20,069 nucleotides of DNA, from positions 1 to 20,069 of the forward strand of contig JAPLLQ010000152.1 in the NCBI GenBank assembly GCA_026387485.1, read 5' to 3'. Below are positions 15,843-20,069 of this stretch, in pieces. Positions within the stretch are counted from its first letter, which is position 1; every line of letters starts with the position of its first letter. The stretch is from Candidatus Omnitrophota bacterium (lineage in GTDB: Bacteria; Omnitrophota; Gorgyraeia; Gygaellales; Profunditerraquicolaceae). The notes below the pieces were generated by a model. The model saw only the letters and a list, made by a program, of their open reading frames with translations, did no database searches and was not told the origin of the DNA. The position numbers were made by a program, and so were the translations under genes.

Positions 15843-16469
15843 TTATTTTAATTTCCTTTGTTTATAAACTAAATTTAAGAGTTCTTCGGTTGTTTCGATT
15901 TCCGGGGAAATCTCTAAAGCCTTTTTAATCATCCCCTGGGCCTCGGCTTTTTTATATTCCAGCTGCATCAACACCGCTAAAGCATCTTGCGATATATCCT
16001 GAGCTTTACCTAGAACCTCTTTTGTTTTCTGGTCACGGATTAAACCAAATCTGCCTACTTTATTCTGTAGTTTAGCAATAATCTCCCTTGCCCTTTGCTC
16101 TCCGATACCGGGAAGAGACTTTAAAAAAACTAAATCCGCTTCATCGATTGCCCGGGCAATTTCAGAGATCGGTTTATTCAGGGCCTTTAATGCCGCCCGC
16201 GGCCCAATCCCGGAAACAGTAATAAAAACTTGAAAAAAATCTTTTTCAATATCATTTAAAAAACCGACTAATATCGGGATACTCTTTGCCGGATCAGTAT
16301 GTAAATAATGGAAAGTCTTCAGGGTAATCTTTCCCTCCGCAGTTATATTCTCATCAACCCGCTGCATCACTGCTTGGGGAATAAGCACCTCATAGGATAT
16401 TCCGCCAACCTCCACGATTAAATAATTAACCCCTTTTTCCACTACTTTGCCGGAAATTCTAGAGATCAT
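15843..16469 (-). CDS. ruvA: Holliday junction branch migration protein RuvA
   Basis: Tetrameric protein that binds four-way DNA junctions and loads the RuvB motor. Domain I is the OB-fold (MISRISGKVVEKG, then VGGISYEVLIPQ). Domain II has two helix-hairpin-helix motifs, FITVSGIGPRAALKAL and LKSLPGIGEQRAREIIAKL. Domain III (about 155-200), which touches RuvB, includes AQDISQDALAVLMQLEYKKA. At 208 residues it matches the family. It overlaps ruvC by 4 nt. ruvB, often the next gene, is replaced here by scpB, so it must be encoded elsewhere. Confidence 0.95.
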   Translation of the reverse strand: MISRISGKVVEKGVNYLIVEVGGISYEVLIPQAVMQRVDENITAEGKITLKTFHYLHTDPAKSIPILVGFLNDIEKDFFQVFITVSGIGPRAALKALNKPISEIARAIDEADLVFLKSLPGIGEQRAREIIAKLQNKVGRFGLIRDQKTKEVLGKAQDISQDALAVLMQLEYKKAEAQGMIKKALEISPEIETTEELLNLVYKQRKLK

Positions 16470-16948
16470 ATTTTATGCCTCGCTATATAACTGTGGGCTA
16501 TGGCTAAGGCTAAAGCATCGGTTACATCCATATATTTCGGCAGGGTATTTAAACTCAACAAACTTGCCACCATCCTCTGCACCTGAAGTTTAGAAGCTAG
16601 GCCTTGCCCCACCACTGCTTTTTTAACCCGCGTAGCCGCATATTCTGCTAAATGGATATTCTTAGTAGCGCAGGCCAAACAGATCACTCCGCGGGCCTGG
16701 CCCAATATATAAGCTGTAGTAGGATGCCGATAATGAGCGTATAATTTCTCTAAAACTAACCAATCCGGCTTAGTATCGGAAATTAGCTTAATTATTCCTC
16801 TATATATTTTATCTAAACGCTTAGGTGTCGGGTCTTTACTAGAGGTATTAATTATCCCTGCTTCGATTAAAAACATCTTATTGTTCTTTGCCTCAATTAC
16901 TCCGTATCCTGTAATCGTTAAAGCCGGATCAATCCCTAAAATCCTCAT
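16466..16948 (-). CDS. ruvC: Crossover junction endodeoxyribonuclease RuvC
   Basis: A dimeric Holliday-junction resolvase that cuts symmetric strands during recombination repair. The four catalytic acids of the RNase H-like fold are in place: D7 (LGIDPALTITGYG), E67 (WLVLEKLY), D141 and D144 (MDVTDALALAIAH). The LGQARGVI helix that follows the second acid is conserved, and KKAVVGQGLASKLQVQRMV matches the substrate-binding region. At 160 residues it is slightly shorter than E. coli RuvC. The start overlaps the yebC stop by 4 nt. The order yebC-ruvC-ruvA is common in bacteria. Confidence 0.95.
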   Translation of the reverse strand: MRILGIDPALTITGYGVIEAKNNKMFLIEAGIINTSSKDPTPKRLDKIYRGIIKLISDTKPDWLVLEKLYAHYRHPTTAYILGQARGVICLACATKNIHLAEYAATRVKKAVVGQGLASKLQVQRMVASLLSLNTLPKYMDVTDALALAIAHSYIARHKI

Positions 16949-17703
16949 TCGCTTTCTGCGGCTATCTTTTCCATTATTTCATCGGGTATATCAAAATTAG
17001 CATAGACCTGCTGCACATCATCATGCTCTTCCAGGGTATCAATCAACCCCAATAATTGTTTGGCATCCCCGCCAACCAACTTTATGGTTGAAGAAGGAAC
17101 CATAGTCACTTCAGCATCCTGAGGCTTGATTGCTTTTGCGTCTATAGCTTGTTTTACTTTTTCAAAATTCTGGGGAGAGCAAAAAATTTCGTAGTTCTTC
17201 TCGTCTACCTTCATATCTTCAGCCCCGGCATCCAGAACAAGATTCATCAGATCATCTTCCTTGGCCTGGGATTTATCAATTAAGAAATAACCTTTCATGG
17301 TAAACATCCAGCTTACTGCACCCGCTCCGGCAAAGTTACCGCCTTTTTTAGACATAATATTGCGGATTTCAGCACTAGTGCGGTTTTTATTGTCAGTCAA
17401 AACCTCAATCATCATTGCCACGCCTCCCGGGCCATAGGCTTCATACATACATGTCTCATAGACTACACCTGGAATCTCTCCTGTTCCACGCTTAATCGCC
17501 ATTTTAACATTATCCGATGGCATATTTGCTTCTTTTGCCTTCTGCATTACTGCGCGTAATCTAGGATTAGTATCGGGGTTACCCCCTCCATCTCTGGAAA
17601 CTACAGTAAGCTCTTTGATAATCTTAGTAAAAGTAGCGCCGCGTTTAGCATCAGCTATACCTTTTTTACCTTTATTCGTCTTCCATTTTGAATGACCGGA
17701 CAT
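16945..17703 (-). CDS. yebC: YebC/PmpR-family protein
   Basis: A three-domain cytoplasmic protein long annotated as a DNA-binding transcriptional regulator; more recent work on the family points to a role at ribosomes stalled on proline-rich sequence (recall). The N-terminal block MSGHSKWKTNKGKKGIADA with KRGATFTKIIKEL, the middle ARG-type segment NPRLRAVMQKAKEANMPSDN, and YEAYGPGGVAMMIEVLTDNKNRT are diagnostic. At 252 residues it is of standard length. AGGAGGAG stands directly upstream of the ATG at 17703, and a long hairpin lies just before that site. It is the first protein gene after rnpB and is coupled to ruvC by a 4-nt overlap. Confidence 0.95.
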   Translation of the reverse strand: MSGHSKWKTNKGKKGIADAKRGATFTKIIKELTVVSRDGGGNPDTNPRLRAVMQKAKEANMPSDNVKMAIKRGTGEIPGVVYETCMYEAYGPGGVAMMIEVLTDNKNRTSAEIRNIMSKKGGNFAGAGAVSWMFTMKGYFLIDKSQAKEDDLMNLVLDAGAEDMKVDEKNYEIFCSPQNFEKVKQAIDAKAIKPQDAEVTMVPSSTIKLVGGDAKQLLGLIDTLEEHDDVQQVYANFDIPDEIMEKIAAESE

Positions 17704-17713
17704 AACTCCTCCT

Positions 17714-17749
17714 CATTTTTACCCAGCCTCTGGCGCTTGGGGAAAAATG
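17714..17749 (-). promoter_or_regulatory. Hairpin before the yebC ribosome site
   Basis: CATTTTTACCCA (17714-17725) and TGGGGAAAAATG (17738-17749) pair over 12 positions with one mismatch and a 12-nt loop. The stem ends within a few bases of the AGGAGGAG of yebC. It could protect the 5' end left after RNase P RNA processing or modulate yebC translation. No T-run follows, so a terminator is unlikely. Confidence 0.45.
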
Positions 17750-17750
17750 A

Positions 17751-17770
17751 CCCCGAGCCCCTGCGAGGGG
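17751..17770 (+). repeat. GA-mismatch palindrome, copy 7
   Basis: CCCCGAGC (17751-17758) and GCGAGGGG (17763-17770) close a 4-nt loop with the tandem G.A/A.G step between G-C pairs. It lies between the 3' end of rnpB and the yebC hairpin. Confidence 0.6.
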
Positions 17771-17795
17771 GAATATTATTTTACTTTTTATTTAA

Positions 17796-18160
17796 GGGCA
17801 GGCAGAATAAGCCGGGTTCTGTCTTGATGTGATTATCCACATCGAAAAGTGGCTATTTCTCTCGACCCCAGAGTTACCTCTGGAGCTCAAGCAGTTTACC
17901 CGAGATTGTTTCCCGCCAAAGCGGGAAACGCGCCGGACCAGCACGTGTCCAAAAAATATAGGACTCATCTCCTATGTTACCTTGCTCCGCGTAGAGATTA
18001 CCCCGTTTCACCCCTTAGCTTACGCCAAGGCTCGTCTCTGTGGCTCTTATCCTCACCAGGCCTTAAACCTGATGGGTAGGCATTACCCTACTACGCTATC
18101 CTCTGGAGCCCGGACTTTCCTCTCCGTTTTTAAGGCGGAGCAGCCACATTCTACCTGCCC
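17796..18160 (-). ncRNA. rnpB: RNase P RNA, bacterial class A
   Basis: The catalytic RNA that trims the 5' ends of tRNA precursors. On the minus strand the conserved 5' block GAGGAAAGTCCGGGCTCC is present, and the 3' block ACAGAACCCGGCTTA occurs near the other end. The termini GGGCAGGTAGAAT (5') and ATTCTGCCTGCCC (3') pair over 13 positions as helix P1, with one G.T wobble, which sets both boundaries. The length of about 365 nt and the internal helices fit class A. The gene starts only about 5 nt after the rnhA stop and shows no promoter of its own in the gap, so it may be transcribed with rnhA and processed out. Confidence 0.95.
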
Positions 18161-18165
18161 CTATT

Positions 18166-18579
18166 TTAAAAGAGCTTTTTTAATTCCTTCTTTATTGCCT
18201 GGGTCGCTAATTTATCCGCACCCTTATTTTCTTCCCGGGGAATATTGGTAACGGAAAAATTTTTAAAGCTTGCTGCCAGATGTACTGCCTGATTAAAAAG
18301 AGCAAGGATATTTGTATTTTTCACTTTATAAATTTTATTTAGCTGCCGAGCCAAAAGCTGGCTATCAGTTTTAACTTTAACCGTATCTGCCTTTAAAATC
18401 AAAGCTTCTCTAAGTGCGTGTATCAATGCCGTATATTCGGCGATATTATTTGTGGTATTACCGATAAAATTAGATATATTTTTAATAGTTTCCCCGCCAC
18501 GGCATATAACCACGCCTACGCCGCTAGGGCCGGGGTTACCTTTTGATGCTCCATCAATATAAATCTCAAGCTCTCTCAT
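18166..18579 (-). CDS. rnhA: Ribonuclease HI family protein
   Basis: Cleaves the RNA strand of RNA-DNA hybrids. With the ATG at 18579 the protein has 137 residues, and the four acids of the active site are D9 (IDGASKGNPGPSG), E48 (NNIAEYTALIHAL), D72 (KTDSQLL) and D122 (NKGADKLA). It lacks the basic handle loop of E. coli RNase HI, as in the shorter Bacillus/plant-type group. A start at 18627 is possible but would add 16 residues with no homology and deeper overlap, so I reject it. It overlaps the zinc-ribbon gene by 14 nt and ends just before rnpB. Confidence 0.88.
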   Translation of the reverse strand: MRELEIYIDGASKGNPGPSGVGVVICRGGETIKNISNFIGNTTNNIAEYTALIHALREALILKADTVKVKTDSQLLARQLNKIYKVKNTNILALFNQAVHLAASFKNFSVTNIPREENKGADKLATQAIKKELKKLF

Positions 18580-19288
18580 CAATATACAGCATCCTGTTGC
18601 AGGTTTCACAGGTAATAATGCGCTCATACATTCTAATCAGATTAATCACCTGAGGCGGTACAAGCATATTACATCCTCCACAGGAATCTCCTTTTACCGT
18701 AACTATAGCCAGGCCGTCACGGCTATTTAATATCCGCTCATACTGCGAAAGTATCTTCGGCTCAATATCTACTAAAGCCTGCTTTCTCTGTGCCTCTAAC
18801 TGCGAAAGCCGGTCCTCGATCTCTTTCAGCCTATCGTCAACCTTCTGCTTTTGGTTTAAAAATACACTTTCCTCTTCTTTCAATCTCTGCTTTTCCTTCT
18901 CTACCTCGGCTTTGATTTTATCTACCTGATCAAATAATTCTAAAATCTTATCTTCAACTACCGAAGCATCAGCTTTTGCATCCTGGATCTGCTGTAACAT
19001 GGTTTGATATTCTTTATTAGTCTTAAGCGAATAAAGCTGGCCCTGCAGTTTCTTGGCCGCTTCTTCTTTTACGGCTAATTCTAATTCCTTATCCTTGCGT
19101 TGTTTCTGTAAATCTAAAGATGCCTTCTCCAGTATTGCCATATGCTCTTTTTTAGCTTCAAAAGCAGCCTGCAATACTTTAATCTCTTCGGGCTTGTGCT
19201 GTTTCTCGGAACGTAGAGAATAAATCTCGCTATCTACAGTCTGTAATTTAACCAAATTGTAAATCTGTGATTGAAGGTCAACCGCCAA
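18566..19288 (-). CDS. Coiled-coil protein with C-terminal C4 zinc ribbon
   Basis: The 240-residue protein has a long heptad-rich coiled coil (about 10-185, full of Glu, Lys, Gln and Leu) and a C-terminal zinc ribbon with C203, C206, C227 and C230 (GDSCGGCNMLVPP, then TCETCNRMLY). This matches the widespread CT398-like or zf-RING_7 family. Its role is unsettled; a link to nucleic-acid binding, secretion or flagellar export has been proposed for relatives. The start is a TTG at 19288, chosen because AGGAGA lies 6 nt upstream and the helix begins directly after it. It follows tRNA-Val by 19 nt and overlaps rnhA. Confidence 0.85.
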   Translation of the reverse strand: MAVDLQSQIYNLVKLQTVDSEIYSLRSEKQHKPEEIKVLQAAFEAKKEHMAILEKASLDLQKQRKDKELELAVKEEAAKKLQGQLYSLKTNKEYQTMLQQIQDAKADASVVEDKILELFDQVDKIKAEVEKEKQRLKEEESVFLNQKQKVDDRLKEIEDRLSQLEAQRKQALVDIEPKILSQYERILNSRDGLAIVTVKGDSCGGCNMLVPPQVINLIRMYERIITCETCNRMLYIDERA

Positions 19289-19307
19289 AATTGTTCTCCT
19301 TTTTTAA

Positions 19308-19384
19308 TGGTGGGCGCAATAGGATTTGAACCTATGGCCTCTACAATGTGAATGTAGCGCTCTAACCAACTGAGCTATGCGCCC
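19308..19384 (-). tRNA. tRNA-Val (anticodon CAC)
   Basis: A complete cloverleaf. Acceptor arms GGGCGCA and TGCGCCC pair, the D arm is GCTC/GAGC, the anticodon stem is CTACA/TGTAG with loop TTCACAT (anticodon CAC at positions 34-36), and the T arm is ATAGG/CCTAT with loop TTCAAAT. The discriminator is A, and CCA is encoded (19308-19310 on the plus strand as TGG). It reads GTG codons. Confidence 0.95.
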
Positions 19385-19409
19385 TAACCTAATGGGCCCA
19401 GAAGGACTC

Positions 19410-19477
19410 TCCCGCATCCACCACTTTAACGACACGATGCGGGATCCCGCCTCTAGCTAAAATAATTACTGGCGGGA
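19410..19477. repeat. Two adjoining palindromes between the tRNA genes
   Basis: TCCCGCATC/GATGCGGGA (19410-19418 and 19436-19444) and TCCCGCC/GGCGGGA (19445-19451 and 19471-19477) are perfect stems placed back to back. The 12-nt palindrome GCGGGATCCCGC spans the junction. They differ from the GA-mismatch family because there is no mismatch step, though the GATCCC...GGGA edges are alike. Confidence 0.55.
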
Positions 19478-19502
19478 GGACCTCTTGCACCCCTACATAT
19501 AC

Positions 19503-19576
19503 TGGGCCCACAGGGATTCGAACCCCGGACCAAGTGATTATGAGTCACCTGCTCTGACCAGCTGAGCTATGGGCCC
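19503..19576 (-). tRNA. tRNA with CAT anticodon, probably tRNA-Ile2 (lysidine type)
   Basis: A complete cloverleaf: acceptor GGGCCCA/TGGGCCC, anticodon stem GGTGA/TCACT with loop CTCATAA (anticodon CAT), T arm CGGGG/CCCTG with loop TTCGAAT, discriminator A. CCA is not encoded. The anticodon arm and variable region (AGCAGGTGACTCATAATCAC, then TTGGTC) closely follow bacterial tRNA-Ile2, with one compensating base pair. The acceptor C4-G69, C5-G68 and C6-G67 pairs match features recognised by TilS in E. coli. Elongator tRNA-Met is the alternative. Confidence 0.9.
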
Positions 19577-19608
19577 TCAATTTTCCCTCACTTAAGTCTC
19601 GAAAATTG

Positions 19609-19629
19609 ATCTCGAGCAAAGCGAGAGAT
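19609..19629 (+). repeat. GA-mismatch palindrome, copy 8
   Basis: ATCTCGAGC (19609-19617) and GCGAGAGAT (19621-19629) pair around AAA with the tandem G.A/A.G step. It is preceded by GAAAATTGAT, the same 10 nt as before copy 9. Confidence 0.65.
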
Positions 19630-19662
19630 ATATTTTCCCTCTATTCCCACTCTGAAAATTGA

Positions 19663-19681
19663 TCCCGAGTAAAACGAGGGA
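19663..19681 (+). repeat. GA-mismatch palindrome, copy 9
   Basis: TCCCGAG (19663-19669) and CGAGGGA (19675-19681) pair around TAAAA with the same mismatch step. Copies 8 and 9 form a direct tandem pair 53-54 nt apart, sharing GAAAATTGAT on the left. Confidence 0.65.
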
Positions 19682-19707
19682 CCTACGATTTCTAAAGTTA
19701 GAAGATT

Positions 19708-19736
19708 ATTTTACTATTTTATGGAGGTTTTAGCAA
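19708..19736 (-). promoter_or_regulatory. Candidate promoter of the tRNA and gene run
   Basis: On the minus strand TTGCTA (19736-19731) and TAAAAT (19713-19708) are 17 nt apart. It stands after the HD-GYP stop and about 130 nt before tRNA-Ile2. The transcript would begin with palindrome copies 9 and 8. This is a pattern match only; no stronger promoter is evident downstream until the outer-membrane gene. Confidence 0.4.
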
Positions 19737-19767
19737 GACAAAAATTAGCTTAATTCCTTGGGATTTT

Positions 19768-20069
19768 TTACTTTTCTCCCTGGAGGGTTCTTAAGAAAGT
19801 ATCAGCTATGTGGGGGTCAAATTGAGTACCTGCTCCGGCCTTAATTATCTTCATCGCTTTAACTTTAGAGTAAGCCTTCCGATACGGCCGGTCACTGGTT
19901 AGGGCCTGGTAAACATCAGCAATAGCAATAATCCTTGCACCGATCGGAATCTCCTCTGCCTTAATGCCGCTGGGATAACCCTTGCCATCCCATCTTTCAT
20001 GATGATAGAAAATAAGCGGGATTAAATTATGTAAAAATTGGATCGGCCTTAATATATCCGCTCCTATCT
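19768..20069 (-). CDS. HD-GYP domain protein, C-terminal 99 residues (partial)
   Basis: The gene runs off the right edge, so the 5' part is missing. The readable end contains the HD-GYP signature: IGADILRP, then HHERWDGKGYPSGIKAEEIP, GARIIAIADVYQALTSDRPY and FDPHIADTFL. HD-GYP proteins are metal-dependent phosphodiesterases, usually for cyclic di-GMP, and often act as output domains of response regulators or sensors. Any sensor or receiver domain would be outside the window. The reading frame ends at TAA (19770-19768), with no close hairpin after it. Whether this copy is active cannot be judged, because the N-terminal HD metal ligands are not visible. Confidence 0.9.
   Translation of the reverse strand, partial: IGADILRPIQFLHNLIPLIFYHHERWDGKGYPSGIKAEEIPIGARIIAIADVYQALTSDRPYRKAYSKVKAMKIIKAGAGTQFDPHIADTFLRTLQGEK

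Noticed and set aside
17829..18251. Open frames on the plus strand opposite RNase P RNA
   Set aside because: They lie over a highly structured non-coding RNA, have no ribosome site and resemble nothing; typical spurious open frames.
19385..19409. Degenerate tRNA remnant beside tRNA-Val
   Set aside because: TGGGCCCAGAAGG resembles the tRNA-Ile2 3' end for only about 10 nt, and GGGCCC is itself a palindrome; no cloverleaf parts follow.
19609..19681. CRISPR array or transposon end at the tandem repeats
   Set aside because: There are only two units, with diverged stems and no uniform spacers, and no transposase gene or target duplication is visible.
1..20069. A new defence, mobile or biosynthetic system
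   Set aside because: Apart from the unknown 109-aa protein, the zinc-ribbon protein and the split surface genes, every gene belongs to a familiar housekeeping family.

Overview
This is an AT-rich bacterial chromosomal window dominated by housekeeping genes. The organism is probably an uncultured Gram-negative bacterium, and my best guess is Candidatus Omnitrophota or a relative. That placement is inference. It rests on the gene order yebC-ruvC-ruvA-scpB-pheA-hisC-aroF-tyrA-cmk-lepA-lepB, on a TPR plus beta-barrel outer-membrane protein with a C-terminal Phe, and on a GH94-like protein of the long uncharacterised type. No 16S or ribosomal protein gene is present to confirm it.

Layout. (1) 1-238: a non-coding leader with two hairpins. 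(2) 239-3399, + strand: remains of one large cellobiose-phosphorylase-like (GH94-type) gene, broken in two places. (3) 3400-3518: convergent spacer with two long hairpins. (4) 3519-6187, - strand: an outer-membrane barrel protein with signal peptide and TPR, split into two frames, behind a consensus sigma70-type promoter that leaves almost no 5' leader. (5) 6252-6581, - strand: a small basic protein I do not recognise, with a structured leader upstream. (6) 6831-18579, - strand: a very tight run of genes, transcribed in the order rnhA, rnpB (RNase P RNA), yebC, ruvC, ruvA, scpB, pheA, hisC, aroF, tyrA, cmk, lepA (frameshifted), lepB, pgsA, plsY. Many junctions overlap by 1-32 nt. The run combines RNA processing, Holliday-junction processing, chromosome segregation, the phenylalanine/tyrosine branch, translation, protein export and phospholipid synthesis. 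(7) 18566-19576, - strand: a coiled-coil zinc-ribbon protein preceded by two tRNA genes, Val(CAC) and a CAT tRNA that looks like tRNA-Ile2. (8) 19768-20069: the C-terminal 99 residues of an HD-GYP protein cut by the window edge.

The aromatic block (pheA, hisC, aroF, tyrA) supplies DAHP synthase, chorismate mutase-prephenate dehydratase, prephenate dehydrogenase and an aminotransferase. Together these cover entry to the shikimate pathway and the steps from chorismate to Phe and Tyr.

I found no new defence, mobile or biosynthetic system. The most unusual signal is a dispersed family of short imperfect palindromes, nine copies counted by eye. Their stems vary in sequence by compensating changes, but every copy keeps a tandem G.A/A.G mismatch (GAG on one arm, CGA on the other). 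One copy lies inside the coding end of hisC and appears to have lengthened the protein. The second notable point is that three separate genes are interrupted by frame changes, which means either real decay or assembly errors.
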